Shown here one piece after another: positions 1-12,789 of a DNA stretch of 64,000 nt. A program made the translations under genes and the position numbers. The DNA is from Primulina eburnea (taxonomy: Eukaryota; Streptophyta; Magnoliopsida; Lamiales; Gesneriaceae), in the NCBI RefSeq assembly GCF_022965805.1, contig NC_133109.1:6425869-6489868 (forward strand). The letters are read 5' to 3'. Numbering within the stretch: position 1 is the first letter of the stretch; the number at the start of each line of letters is the position of its first letter. The notes beneath the pieces are model-generated. The model was not told where the DNA came from. It searched no databases and saw nothing but the letters and a program-made list of their open reading frames with translations.

Positions 1-126
1 TCGTTCTATTACTAGAACATGTATGCCAATTGATATTGAATTTCTTAGACTACATCAAATGCATGGATTCATAGAAATTTAATCCTTTCAAATTCTGTAT
101 TTTTACTTGTCTTCATTATATCATAC

Positions 127-1704
127 CACAATAGACAGCATCCCTATGTCCTCTTAGCTTCTTTATATTTTGCATCTTTTGCACCATAGTTGATGGCTTT
201 GCAATGGCATAGCATGCAAAACGAATGGATGGAGCTCTATGGTGTTTTGAAAATCCACCTCCAAGTTCTCTTAAACTTAACCCTCGAACCTGATCAGCTA
301 GCAAATGAGGCCAGCGGAAGTAAGATGGTAAATTCCTCACTTGCTTGTTTACTTTATCTTTGTCACCTGTGTGTCATAATATACAATAGTTTAGCTATAG
401 ATCTTAGGTTTTTGGATTCACAAATTGTGAAAAATTCAAACAAAACAAAGAGTCTCGTGACTTGTTGCTAGTGGCTGAGGGACTGAAATCAGATAAAATT
501 GCAACTTCAGATTTTATCATATAACTTTATACTGTATCAGCCAAAACATTCTCATCTCTGCCCAGGCAGGGCGGAAGATAAACAACTATTCAAATTACTC
601 GTTATGAGATTCTAGATTTTAGTAGACAACTTACTTTCATACAGCAATTTCATAGAGTATCTCAATACCTGTCACTGTGACCAGACATAATGCCATATTT
701 TTTTCAACAAAATCTAATGAATGGAAAAATAAATATAATATAGCATATGAAAACTCATACATGGAAGCAAAGAAAAGGAACCGGTTCCAAGTAGCGTAGG
801 AACATCAGTGGCACTTGGAGTTGTTCTTCCAACCACACACCGTAATGGAAGGCATTGAGTCAACATGACCTGTTTAAAAAGCTTCACCAAGTGATCCTTT
901 TCAACATGAGAGTACCTGATCAAATTAGAATCCAGTCACATTCAACTCAATAAACTTGTTGCAAGAGGAAACAAAATCCATTGCCCATTTGACATAATAT
1001 TTCACAACTAAAAGTAAAATAGCCATAGCTGAAACCAATTTGGTCAAAGACAGACTTTGGAAGACCCTCCCACTTTTGATAACTATAGCCTTCAGTAAAC
1101 CCAAAATGAACAAACATACAGCGAGATAAACACCCCTAAAATAAATGTGTCAGGAATCAGGAAAAGGAAACCTTAGGAAAACTTTCTTATGAAACATGGG
1201 GAACATTTTCTTTTACCAACAGTAAAGAATAACCAATTCACAGTCAGATGGAATCATGGAAAAGAAAAGCACAATGCAGCCCACACCCCTAAGCTTTAAA
1301 ATTTCAATCTTCAGTTCTGATACTCACACGAAAGTAACAAACTTATACCTTCCAACCAAATTTTCATAATTTAGAGGCACAGAGTTTCCAACATTGGTTT
1401 CATCCCCAACTACAGCACCACTTCTTGTAAACGAAGCATGATATCTTCTCGGTAAGAGATCATGCTCCAAAAGTTCATCCCAAAGTTTCCCAAAAGTGTT
1501 TTGGCATGGCCCAGCTGATAGAAAATGCATAATCAGAAAGTAAATTTCTCGAAGGTCGACATCTACATCAATGGCACCAGCATGAACTGCAGGCTCCTCG
1601 CAAACTTCCATCGGAGACTTTGCATGAACCTTGTTGATGAAATTTACTGTACCCACATTCACAGAAGGCATATCACTAAATGCGGAACACTTCCTAAAGT
1701 CCAT
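127..1704 (-). CDS. BRWD/PHIP-like WD40-bromodomain protein, 5' exons (partial)
   Basis: Three coding exons are visible and the gene continues past the left edge. Exon 1 (1704-1349) starts at the ATG opening MDFRKCSAF and contains VDVDLREIYFLIMHFLSAGP and LLPRRYHA. It ends at a GTATAAG donor. Exon 2 (915-761) starts after a TCAG acceptor, joins in phase to give GRYSHVEKDHLVKL, contains DVPTLLGTGSFSLL, and ends at a GTATGAG donor. Exon 3 (about 330-127) carries RWPHLLADQVRGLSLREL, FSKHHRAPSIR and KLRGHRDAVYC, then a GTATGA donor. These blocks match, from memory, the N-terminus of the plant WD40 plus bromodomain family (BRWD/PHIP-like, e.g. Arabidopsis At5g49430), including the first WD40 repeat. 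In that family the WD40 and bromodomain regions follow, and a nuclear chromatin-reader role is inferred from family only. A short linker exon between exons 2 and 3 may be missing, because about 10 residues expected before PSYFRWP are not seen. Exon 3's acceptor is the least certain junction. Confidence 0.88.
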
Positions 1705-2860
1705 AATTTGTGTACAATCTGAAACAGTAGAAACAGTTAGAAAAAGGAAGCGTTCCAGCTTATCGCAACAAAATGGAAGAAACGGCAGGATAGCCATGAT
1801 CCATTTCATAAGAAAATGAAAAGTTAAGCTCGAAAAAGCCACATAATCAGAGGAAAATATCCATTTTATTACAGACATTTACATTCATGAACAGAATTCA
1901 AGTCCTCATTTTGGAAAAAATCAAGTTCTGGTGAGAAAGTGCATTGCACAAAGGCAAATATTCCATGTTCTAAGGCAAAGACTGAGTATGCCTAGAATGA
2001 GCATGGACATATTCATACTTAATGCAGAATGAGTCATCATAGAACATAAAAAAGGGATTAAATACACATAAATAGAGCGCAATACAAAGTTATTTCAAGT
2101 ATAATCATAAAAATAAATTAGTGCCTTTCAACTTCATGAGATCAACTAAGATCCGTAACTCGTCGCATAAAAATACAAGCTTAAAAATTACATGTGGATA
2201 ATGCTAATGCAGGCAGTCAAAATATGCCAGCTGTGTGCCGTAGCAAAAATTATCAACATAACAACTAATAAGTCCAACCAGAAAACCCAGCAAAATATAG
2301 TTCACGGTAAGTAACATAAAAAAATGTTGTAAGCCCGCTGAGTTAATTTGTTACATTTCAGGGTCCATCAAATGTAAAAAAACGTTAAAATCACGTTAGC
2401 GTATAAGTTTAATTCCTCCACAGCTCTTCGCGTCATAGAATCCGTATCCAGTATGCCTACAATGGGTTCACTTTCATAACTAAAATGAGCACCCCGGACT
2501 GTATAATTCATCAATTTAATCGGAGTTCAATCACAATAAGTATATTTACAGTGCTAGCTCAACAAAAGGAAACAACATAAAAATAGAGATCTAACCGAAA
2601 AAGAAACGACCCCCAAGCTTCCATTAAATCCCCATAGAATGGGCAATAAACCAAAATTAGAAACGAACTGGGTTTTACAAACCAATATAAATAAGTTGCT
2701 TACGGGTAAAGATTCGATCTTTTCTTCAGGTTCCACCGCAAAAAATGCACCAAACACCTCAAACTTCGACGAAGCGAGAGAAGAATCGTTGGTAGATTAT
2801 TATTTTTACCAAAATCGCAGCTGAAAATGGAGGGAATAATATCTTTCAAGGCAAAACGGG
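1705..2860 (-). other. 5' leader of the BRWD-like gene with a probable leader intron
   Basis: Just upstream of the ATG at 1704 the minus strand shows a pyrimidine-rich tract ending in CAG (1721-1719), a good acceptor 15 nt before the start codon. The best matching donor is GTAAGC at 2703, downstream of a candidate first exon of roughly 2704-2860. A leader intron of about 985 bp would result. The other ORFs in 1.9-2.75 kb look like chance frames inside this intron. The intron is inferred from the splice motifs only. Confidence 0.5.
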
Positions 2861-3851
2861 CCTCAGGTTTTGCTCCCCGAAATAGTGCGAGAGAGAATAT
2901 ATATATTCTACAAAAACAAGAAATTTGACATTGAAAATTTGAGTGCCCGTTGATTTACACAGTTTTTCGTAATCAAGAATTGACTCAACACGAAAGTGGC
3001 GAACAATATAATTTCGATGTTAAAACACCAAAATATTCATCAGAAAAACTTTCTATTATAGAAATAAACTTCATAAACTAACTCGTTCCAATTTTATATT
3101 CAATAAATTCAAAAAAAAATTATTTAAAAACAAATTTATTGGTATGGATATTAAGGAATTATTAATTAATAGTTAACATTACTTCAACGAAAATTATTTA
3201 AATGGGAATAGTTGAATAGAAGGTTGTTCAAACAAATAAATTTTTTTAACAAGATTCTTATTGTTCGAAATAATTTTGTATCAAATTTTAAATAAAATCT
3301 TTTAAAGTAAATTACTAATAATTTCTGTTAAATAAAACTTTTATCCGCAAAATACATCTTAACAATACAAGATGCTCTTAGTCAACATTTTACTCAAACT
3401 AGTAGCAAAGCACGTGCGTTACATGTGAGAAACGAATTTGAGTGTACTATGAATATTGGTCGTAAATTTGTAAATCAATGTAGATACATAAATTTTTCAA
3501 TAACAATTGTTATTTCACAGTTTATCTATCATTTCACACAACCATGATTTAATTTTTTCAATATTTTCCTTGCTTGATTTTCAATCATTCAATATATTTT
3601 CGTCTTTTTAATTATTTTTCTTGCTTCTTCGCTCGATTAAATTCAGCAATTACATTATCATATCCGATTTTTATGTTTTCATTGTCGGATTTGATGTTGA
3701 TTAATATCTCGATTTATTTTCAATCATCATTGTGTTATGTTGATGCTATTTAGAAACTATATATGAATCTTATGATTTTTCTATGTTTTAACTTTGTTTA
3801 TATTTGTGTTCATCTTTCTCACCCTTTATTATTTGATTAATCATGATAAGA
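2861..3851. other. AT-rich intergenic DNA
   Basis: No supported gene. The stretch holds the presumed promoter of the minus-strand BRWD-like gene and AT-rich sequence. Around 3400-3420 there is a phrase (AGTAGCAAAGCACGTGCG) of a type often seen at the edges of plant dispersed repeats, but I could not define an element. Confidence 0.5.
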
Positions 3852-6800
3852 TGTAGTACCCCATAACTTAAATGGTATTTGCATATATTATATTTTATTA
3901 CTAAAATTGATTAATTATTAAATTTTAAATACATATATATGTGAATAAAATAACTAATATTTATATATACACATTCATACATACCTGCATATCGTCATCA
4001 TAGTTGCTTAACCAACACACCACCTCCCTTCTTGCCCAACCGGTGATCGAGATTTGTTCATCATAGATTGGAGATAAGGCTTGATCATTGCCTATAAAAT
4101 GCACCCTTCACCTCAGGAGTTTCAAGAGTTCTTAGCCTGAATTTTCGAGTTTAAGGAGTGGGTCTAGTATAGGGTGGAGTGGTGAGAGTTTATAGCTCTA
4201 AAAGTAGAGAAAAAAGGCCAAAAATATCTTTATATACCCAAAACCCTTCCAAATATTCTATAAAAATTCCACAACACTCTCAACTTACCCAGAAATATAC
4301 CACAAAAAGATGTGTCGAAAAATCATCAGCCGATTTTTCGTTAAAATTCAGAGATCGCTACTGTCCGAGAAGGGAATAGTGTCGGAAAACTCGTTTTTCA
4401 GGTACTGTTTTCACTCCCATTTTTCGTACTTTTCTTGATCGTATTATACCTTAGTCCAAGCATGAAAGTTGTTCATTGTATGTCATAATTCTCATTCATG
4501 TCTTTGGTTTCCCGGAATCGGCCTCGAAAATAGTGGTTTCCGACAGCCGAAGTCGAGGTGTGAGTTTTACTAGTTTTTCCTTTTCTGGCACATTTCGGCT
4601 GGAAATTTCAGAAAACTTATAACATAAGAGTTGTAGGAAATCTTATTTTACATTTGCTGGAAAAAGAGTGGCCGCGCGTGTAGCCAGACGCCGGCCACGC
4701 GCCGATGAAAAACGGAAATTTCATTTTCCGAACGTTTCTTGGTAGGATTCCATGCTACCGTACAAGTTTCGTAAATTGTGGACGAGTATTGCATTTACTG
4801 TGAATTCTTAAAGGGAAATACTATGATTTTCGGATATGATATGCTATTTATATGATCATATAAATCTTTGTATAAATGTTCATAGCCTTCAATACTTGAA
4901 AAATGTATTGGAAGTAGCTATGAAGTTTTATAATTTTTCGACTCACGAGTTATTTATTATTATTTTTGTGAGTTATATTTTAAATGTTATATATATCGAT
5001 TAATGATAAAATAATTTCAAATATTAACTATTTTGATTTTTTTCCAGTTAATATCATAATAAGAGTTGTTATAGGAAATATTGTAATTTTTAGAGTCAAA
5101 TATTAATTATTGTAAATTTTAAAGATAGTTTTGACTATTAGAAAATAATTTTGACAAAGAAATATTAAATAAATAAATAAAATTATTTTCTTATGAACTT
5201 TTAGTCAATAAATAAAATTTATAAAGTTATATTCTTTATTTTGGTTAGGGATGGCAATGGGCCGGGGTGGGGGCGGGTTTGCCATTCCCATCCCCATCCC
5301 CGAATGCCATCCCCACCCCCATCCCCGCCCCCATCCCCGTTTTTTCGGGTTCGGGGAATCCCCAAACCCGAAACTTCGGGGATCAACTTACCATCCCCAT
5401 TTCAAAAATAATAATATGGCAAGACGATGACGGATTCAGATATTTTCTCAAACCAAAACTTATTATTATATATTATTATTTGATATATTTTTAATATTAA
5501 TATTAATATCAATATCAACAATAATAATATTATTAATATTTTAAAAATTATATTATTAATACTAATAATACTATTATTTTATTATTGATAATATATTTTT
5601 GGGGCGGGTTCGGGGATTTCGGGGATGGGGATAGTAATCCCATACCCGCCCCGAACTACATCGGGGATTTAAAAAAATCCCCGAACCCGAACCCAAACCC
5701 GAAAAAATCGGGGATCCCCATCCCCGTTTCGAGTTTTCCCCGCGGGGCCCCAAACCCGCGGGGGAAATTGCCATCCCTAATTTTGGTAAAATTTAGAGAT
5801 AATCTATATCAAAAAGTGTTTACTATACTAATGATAATCACGTTGGTCAATAGAATTGACTTGAACTTGGAACTCTCACTTTCATCTATAGTAAGTCTCA
5901 AGGTGAGGAAATTTTTTTATTGTTCTTCCTATATAGCCTTTGGCATTTGGCCAGGAAATTATGATATGATATATTATATTTTTTAACGATATTCACTACG
6001 GATTATTGATTTCTTACGCATGTGCATAAATTTTGTATCTTTGAATCACGTTGATGCATATGAAATATGCCACATCCTGAATATCCTTTTCTATCTTACT
6101 AACTCCTTATTCATGCCGGTATTATCTTTCTGAAATGAGTGAATGCTTCAATGTAACATTCTCATTGTAATATCATCATACTAGATGTGATTCTTATCAA
6201 GCTTCCACTGAATGAAGTTTTGGTTAATCATCGAATAAATGACTGAATGATAAGGTGATTGACCAAAACAGAGCCCTGGACAATGGACTTTGGTCTAGAG
6301 ATTGAGTCCCTTGAACAACGTGACTATGGTCCGGGTATATTAGTTCACTTGGCTCGTTATTCTTTACTAACCATTATTTTTGTATACTCATATAACCGGA
6401 TGATAATCCTTTTGTCTATTGTATCATTCTTTCGAATTTGTGTATCATATTTACCTTTATTTAATTCTCACTAAGTCCTTAATGACTTAACCTCTATTTT
6501 TCTTTATCTATTGTAATTTCCAGAGCCAGGTAACCAGGATTTGGATAAAAAAAAAAATGTCGATGTATGGTCCGCCAGTTGTTGTCTGGAATAAATTGCT
6601 GGAAGGCATAATAAGTCATTTGGTCTATGAGTCAGTTTGTCTGAAATGTTTACGTCATTGTCACTCTTACCGTCTATGTTAGTTTGGACATGTAAAACTT
6701 ATCGTAATTTACTAGTACTTGTACGTTTCTCTTCCGCTAATAAAGTTCTTTAATAGTTCTTTTTACTGCCTGTAATACTTCTAAAGAGACAGAAATCTCT

Positions 6801-6860
6801 TATGAGGTATTATTAAGGAATGTGGCATTCCTTGAGGTATAGTTTCAAGACAGGGTGTCA
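3852..6860 (+). mobile_element. Probable decayed solo LTR (Ty3-like), hosting a MITE
   Basis: The left end reads TGTAGTACCCCATAAC and the right end GACAGGGTGTCA, so the block is TG...CA bounded and its ends look like Ty3 chromovirus-type LTR ends. Inside are promoter/leader-like features (CCTATAAAATGCACCC near 4090, a pyrimidine-rich leader, a GC-rich patch at 4670-4705) and no gag or pol. No clean 5-bp target duplication is visible: TAAGA lies before the left end and AATAAGA after the right. The solo-LTR reading is therefore tentative. After removal of the MITE at 5246-5779 the length is about 2.5 kb. The open frames in this block have no recognisable domains. Confidence 0.45.
5246..5779. 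mobile_element. hAT-type MITE, GC-rich arms, 534 bp
   Basis: The termini are perfect 13-bp inverted repeats: TAGGGATGGCAAT at the left and ATTGCCATCCCTA at the right. They are flanked by a perfect 8-bp direct repeat ATTTTGGT (5238-5245 and 5780-5787). An 8-bp duplication with TAGGG-like ends fits the hAT superfamily. Long subterminal regions of G-rich (left) and C-rich (right) sequence form imperfect inverted repeats around an AT-rich core. There is no transposase, so it is non-autonomous. The two proline/glycine-rich open frames across it come from the CCCC/GGGG composition and are not genes. Confidence 0.92.
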
Positions 6861-7080
6861 AATAAGATATGATGGACTTATATCCTCCGATGTTATAAAT
6901 GATTCGTCTGTTTCGAATTAGTGTATACAATGTTCATAATGTGATATTTTTTTTTAAACATGACTGAAGTCGGAAAACTTCCAAATCTTCAAAGCAAGAT
7001 AATAAAGAGATTGAACCTCGAGATTCGAGACGTAATTGTGGAATTAAATCGTCCAACCAAAAATGAAAAAAAATTCAAAT
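6861..7080. other. AT-rich spacer
   Basis: No gene or clear repeat boundary between the right end of the putative solo LTR and the first member of the repeat array. Confidence 0.4.
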
Positions 7081-9672
7081 TTTAATATCCGACAAATAGA
7101 AAAATTACAAAAGTACAATATAACAGTAAAAGTAATAAATGTAAGTGGATCACCTCATCATATTTCCATTGAACTAAGATCGAAACAAGAAAAAACATTT
7201 GTAATTCGTTGATTATTAGTGGCATCCCAAAACATTTGGGATTAGAGAAATATAAATTATTCATTACTATTTCATCGATCCCTCATTATCTTACCTTTCA
7301 ATAACTTTTAAATTTTTTTTATTACGTTTTCTCGACAAATAGAAAAATTACAAAAATACGATATAACAATAAATGTAATATGTGTAAGTGGATCGAGTCA
7401 TCATATTTTCAATGAAATATGATCCAAACAAGAAAATATATTTGTTATTAGTTGATTATTAGTGACATCCCAAAAACATTCTGGGCTAGAGAAATATAAA
7501 CCATTCATTAATATTTCATACATCCCTCGTTACCTTGCCTTTCGATAACTTTTTAATTTTTTATTACATTTTCTTCAATAAGTTAGGTACACGTCTAACT
7601 TGCAAAACAAAATAATCAAAAAGCAAAAGAAAGAAATTATGCACACAGTATTCTAAGTATGTTTATGCGGGTATATATAACACAGTAATCCAATAATTCA
7701 TATAGTGATAAATAATTTGTTGTATTTCTAAAAAATCCGATTCTAATCTCTAAATCCATGAATAGTTGTATTTCTAAAAATCCAATGACAATCCCTAAAT
7801 CTATGAATATGTCTCTTATCCAATATAGTTTGATTTGCTAGTATTTGCAATTAAAAATAAAAGATGATAAATAATAAAAGATGTGGAATATATATGGACA
7901 AACACACAATATTAATTGTATATGGCACACAACATTAATTGTATATGGTAATTGTTTACCAAAAGACAAATGTATCCATGCCTATAATAATTAACACATA
8001 TGATACAAGGACAATATGGTAAATAAACAATGAAAACTCGCAATGGACAAACTCGCAATGTTAATTGTATATGGTAATTGATTATGCACATATTTTTCTA
8101 AGTATGTTAATGCGGGCATATATCACATTAATCCAATAATTCATATAGTGATAAATATTTGTTGTATTTCGAAAAAATCCAATTCTAATCCCTAAATCCA
8201 TAAATTGTTGTATTTCTAACAATCCAATTCCAATACCTAAATCTATGAATCTGTCTCTTATCCAATATAGTTTGATTTGATAGTATTTGTAATTAAAAAT
8301 AAAAGATGATAAATAATAAAAGATGTGGAATATATATGGACAAACACACAATATTAATTGTATATGGCACACAATATTAATTGTATATGGTAATTGATTA
8401 CCAAAAGACAAATATATCCATGCCTATAATAATTAACACATATGATACAAGGACAATATGGTAAATAAACAATGAAAACTCGCAACGGACAAACACACAA
8501 CATTAATTTATATGGTAATTGATTATGCACATAGTTTTCTAAGTATGTTTGTGTGGGTATATATCACATTAATCAAATAATTCAATATAGTGATAAATGA
8601 TTTGTTGTATTTCTAAAAAATCAAATTCTAATCCCTAAATTCATGAAGTTGTATTTCTAAAAATCCAATTCCAATCCCTAAATCTATGAATTTGTCTCTT
8701 ATCCAATATAGTTTGATTTGCTAGTGTTTGTAATTAAGAGTGAGTCTCATGTGAGACCGTCTCACGGATCTTAATCTGTGAGACGGATCAACCCTAACCA
8801 TATTCACAATAAAAAGTAATACTCTTAGCATAAAAAATAATACTTTTTCATTGATAACCCAAATAAGAGAAATACAACCCGTGAGACCGTCTCACACAAG
8901 TTTTTGCCTGTAATTAAAAATAAAAGATGATAAATAATAAAAATCTATGAATCTGTCTCTTATCCAATATAGTTTGATTTGCTAGTATTTGTAATTAAAA
9001 ATAAAAGATGATAAATAATAAAAGATGTGAAATATATATGGACAAACACACAACATTAATTGTATATGGCACACAACATTAATTGTATATGGTAATTGAT
9101 TATCAAAAGACAAATGTATCCATGCCTCTAATAATTAACATTTAACACATATGATACAAGGACAATATGGTAAATAAACAATAAAAACTCGCACTTTTAT
9201 AATAATAAATATAAATATAATATAATGGTTGATTATTAGCAGCATCCCAAAAACATTTGGGGTTAGAGAAATATAAATCATTCATTAACATTTCATCAAT
9301 CCCTCGTTACCTCGCCTTTCGATAACTTTTTAATTTTTTATTACATTTTCTTCAATAAGTTAGTTACACGTCTAACTTGCAAAATAAAATAATTAAAAAG
9401 AAAAAGAAAGAAATTATGCACACAGTATTCTAAGTATGTTTATGCGGGTATATATAATACATTAATCCAATAATTCATATAGTGATGAAAAATTTGTCGT
9501 GTTTCTAAAAAATCCAATTCCAATTCCTAAATCCATGAATCTGTCTCTTATCCAATATAGTTTGATTTGCTAGGATTTGTAATTAAAATAAAAGATGATA
9601 AATAATAATAGATGCAGAATATATATGGACAAACACACAACATTAAATGTATATGACACATAACATTAATTG
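7081..9672. repeat. Array of about 440-bp tandem repeats, left part
   Basis: A landmark beginning TTATGCACA.A recurs at about 7638, 8083, 8522 and 9414, giving spacings near 445 and 439 bp before the array becomes irregular. Each unit then holds, in order, CCAATAATTCATATAGTG, GTTGTATTTCTAAAAAATCC, CTTATCCAATATAGTTTGAT and TTAATTGTATATGG. A second module (landmark CCCAAAAACATTTGGG then GAGAAATATAAA) occurs near 7225, 7470 and 9250. No coding potential is supported. The array resumes after Copia-1 at 20120, so the insertion split one block. Confidence 0.8.
8738..8908. mobile_element. Mutator-like MITE, copy A (171 bp)
   Basis: The element runs from GAGTGAGTCTCATG to CAAGTTTTTGCC and is flanked by a perfect 9-bp duplication TGTAATTAA (8729-8737 and 8909-8917). 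Both ends carry a TGTGAGAC.GTCTCAC block that is itself palindromic. The internal sequence (AGTAATACTCTTAGCATA) is shared with copy B at 36194-36374 in the opposite orientation. A 9-bp duplication suggests the Mutator-like superfamily. That assignment is an inference. Confidence 0.85.
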
Positions 9673-10696
9673 TGATAGACATGAATTAATTGTGGCGATG
9701 AAAATAAAAACCAGCAGACCAGCGGCACTCTTTAAGAAAACAGTAGACAACAAGAAATTCAGAAGCTACTGGTCTAGTAAAATAAAAGCAGTAGAAAGTA
9801 TAGAAAAACAGAATCAATAGAAGATGTGGCCTAACGTGACTACTTTAAATGTTACCGTTAAAGTTACCAAGTACTAGTATTAATTGCAGCATTAAATACT
9901 ATACGGATTCATTTAATTCACTTTACCGAGTTTAGTATAAAACAGGACTGATTGTTTTATAGCTTTTCTGCAGGAACCTTTTTTGGTAATAAAGCTGACT
10001 CTATCAGAAATCTGAAGACATCTTCTGATCATAAACGTTGAACTCAGACTCTTATATATACATGGAACAAACCCTTACAGAAAAAGAACTCCACGCATAA
10101 TATCTTTTCAAGGATCAACGCTATTTCACTCAACAAGACAACCTCGAAATTCCTTGATAACTTTGAGTTCAACACAAAGAAAAGTAGCACACGCTTCATA
10201 GCAAATATCTGATCTTTTGAAGATCATCTTGTGCACTGATTCTTACACTCTTCACAATCTTTTACAACACTTACACTTTATCAGGAAGAGCTTGTAATCT
10301 GAAAAGAGTCTTTTCAGAACTTTGTGTATCACATTCTTTTTGAGTCGAGTAACTAAGAGTTTCAGTAGGCAAAGGTGTAAGTCCTTCTGAAGTATGTGTG
10401 TACAAGAGTTATACTGTAATATCCAAAGTCTTTTAGTTATACCTTCTGGAAACAGGAGAAGGGGAGACGTAGAAGATTTCATCTTCGAACTTCCATAAAC
10501 AACTACTGCCTACTGTTATTATTGTCTTTCACTTACTTCATCTGATTGTTTCCGCACCTATAATTGTAATCTAGGTGAAGGTATACGCAACAAGATAAAC
10601 TACTATCTCTAACAGGATTTTAGTACCTCATCAAAAGAAAGAAAAAAAGAGCAGAGTTTATTCACCCCCCTCTAAACTCAACTTCGATCCTCAACA
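9673..10696 (+). repeat. Copia-1 5' LTR
   Basis: TG...CA-bounded, 1024 bp. It matches 19093-20119 with roughly 2.7% differences counted by eye. A TATAAAAC box lies at 9936-9943 and the CACCCCCC box near 10664, shortly before the end. Confidence 0.95.
9936..9943 (+). promoter_or_regulatory. TATA box of Copia-1 5' LTR
   Basis: TATAAAAC is preserved at the same place in the 3' LTR (19356-19363). It is the only good TATA element in the LTR and would mark the U3/R promoter. Confidence 0.6.
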
Positions 10697-10698
10697 AT

Positions 10699-10710
10699 TG
10701 GTATCAGAGC
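10699..10710 (+). promoter_or_regulatory. Copia-1 primer binding site (initiator tRNA-Met)
   Basis: TGGTATCAGAGC starts 2 nt after the 5' LTR and is the standard Copia PBS complementary to the 3' end of plant initiator methionine tRNA. Confidence 0.95.
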
Positions 10711-10742
10711 AGGTCATTCTTGTTCGTGAAAAACTACAACAG

Positions 10743-12723
10743 ATGGCATACTTTAGCAAGATCCCTATGTTCTCTAAGGAAGATTTTGATGATTGGAAGA
10801 TTAGAATGCAAGCTCATCTTGCAGCACAAGATCATGACATGTGGTATGTCATCACAGATGGTCCATTAAAAATATTAAAGCCTAACACAGCTGTTGTTGT
10901 TACTGAGGGTGCACCACAGATGGTTGAAAAATCAAGAAATGAATGGACCAGCGAAGATAAGAAGAAGGCCAACCTTGATAATGTTGCAAAGGATATATTA
11001 TATAATACTCTCGACAAGGACACCTTTAGCAAGATCAAAATGTGTTCTACTGCAAAAGATATTTGGGAAAGCTCATCCAGATATGTGAGGGAAATGAGCA
11101 AACGAAAGAAAACAAATTGTCTGTAGCAATGCAGAAGTTCGAAAATCTAAAAATGAGAGCTGGTGAAACTCTAAATGAGTTCGATGAAAGATTCAGTAGC
11201 TTGGTAAATGAGCTAACAGCTCTGAGCAAAGAGCATAGCAACAGAGAAATAGCCCTCAAGGTAATGAGAGCCTTACCCAGAGAATGGGATGTAAAAACAA
11301 AGACTATGAGAGTGTCCAAAGATCTAAACAAGTTGGAACTGCACGACTTGTTTGCAGATCTGAAAGCATACGAGTTCGAATTGGAAGTAAGAAGTGGAGA
11401 AGAGCCTTCAAGTCTACCTACCAAGGCTCTTGCTGCTACTGCTACTGCCACTACCTCTTCTACTGCTGCTACAGCTCTACCTCAAGCATTACCCACTGTG
11501 ATCATTGACAGTACATTGGAGAAGACTGCTGAACAAATCAGTAGTGATGCTATGTCCTTGTTTGTAAAGAAATTCTCCAGGTTCATGAAAAAGAACCATC
11601 GAACTTATCAGGGTCCCAATCGTAACTTCAAGAAAGATTCACCATCTGGTGATACGGGATGCTTTAACTGTGGAAAAATAGGTCACTTCATTGCTGATTG
11701 TCCTAAACCAAAGAAGGATGACCAGAAGAGAAAGGATCACAAGAGGAATGACAAAAAGTCCAGAAGAGATCGTAAAGCAATGATTGCTGAAGAAAGCAAA
11801 TCCAAATGGGCGGACTCCAGTTCTGAGTCATCTGATTCAGAAAGTCATTCCACTGACAGTGATGCAGAAGAAGTTAAATGCCTCATGGCAGACACAGATG
11901 TCGAGGTATTTGATTTTGATTCTAACGAATTCACACGAAATGATCTTATTAATGCATTACATGACATGTTAGAAGAGTATTCTAGACTTTCTCAATCATT
12001 CGAAGAAGTTAAGATCGAAAATCAGAACTTAAAAGATCAGAACAGTAAGTTAACTTGCTTGCAAGTAGACAGCTATAATGATTTACAAGTTGAGATGAGT
12101 AAATTAAAAACAGAGAATGAAAGAGCAAAAGCAGATTACCAGAAGATGCTTTCTGAAAACCAGAAGTTATCACTACTGGTAAATGCTTGGAACAAGTCTT
12201 CTATTCATTGGAAAAGATGCAAGAGTTACAAAAACAATCTGGAGACAGGAGTGGTCTCGGATTTTGTAATAATGAAGGCACCTCTTAAACAAATACTAAG
12301 CCAAAACTGGATATGTGCAAAGGGAAGTATATTCACTTTGTGAAATCCAGCGTGGTACAGAAACCAGAAGTACCTACTGCTTCAGTAGAAAGGAATGAAA
12401 ATCAGATGAACAGAAGAATGCATTATGGTCTGGGTTATGTTGAACCTAAGAAAAAAGTTGACCAGAGTTCTAGAATCAGAAGAGGATTCAACTCAGGAAG
12501 ACAACCTCCTATGAAGGTTAAAAACTACCAGTACTACAATTCTAAACCTGTTCAGAAGAGATACAGGCTGGACAACAGAAACAGAAGGGAAGAACAACAT
12601 ACTAGGATGCACAATGTTAAAAATAACAGACCCTTTGTTGCACACACCTCCATGGATACCCGAAGTACAAAAATTGTACAAATGCGGGTCCCCAAAGGAC
12701 TGATAAGGCTTGGACCCAAATAG
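10743..12723 (+). pseudogene. Copia-1 gag (degenerate)
   Basis: The start ATG opens MAYFSKIPMFSKEDFDDW, the usual Copia gag N-terminus (substrate for the UBN2/Retrotran_gag-type domain). The frame shifts at about 11070 (around TAKDIWE) into the frame carrying GETLNEFDERFSSLVNEL and MRALPREWDVKT. A CCHC zinc knuckle (CFNCGKIGHFIADC, near 11660) is followed by a lysine-rich stretch, an acidic serine-rich stretch and a coiled-coil-like tail. A second shift lies near 12205 and an in-frame TAA near 12286. The last frame runs to 12723. The breaks mean no full-length capsid precursor could be made. Confidence 0.88.
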
Positions 12724-12789
12724 ATTTGGGTACCAGATACTAAAATCTGTGTTTGCAGGAACAACAGAAGAAAACAGAAATCAGTAACT

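Noticed and set aside
5267..5986. Proline-rich and glycine-rich ORFs
   Set aside because: Products of the C-rich and G-rich arms of a hAT-type MITE.
3852..6867. 5-bp target duplication TAAGA around the putative solo LTR
   Set aside because: TAAGA is present on the left and inside AATAAGA on the right, but the register would place the LTR end two bases after CA. I kept the solo LTR only as tentative.
7638..9430. CRISPR-like repeat array
   Set aside because: Plant nuclear context, units of about 440 bp, and no short regular repeats with spacers.
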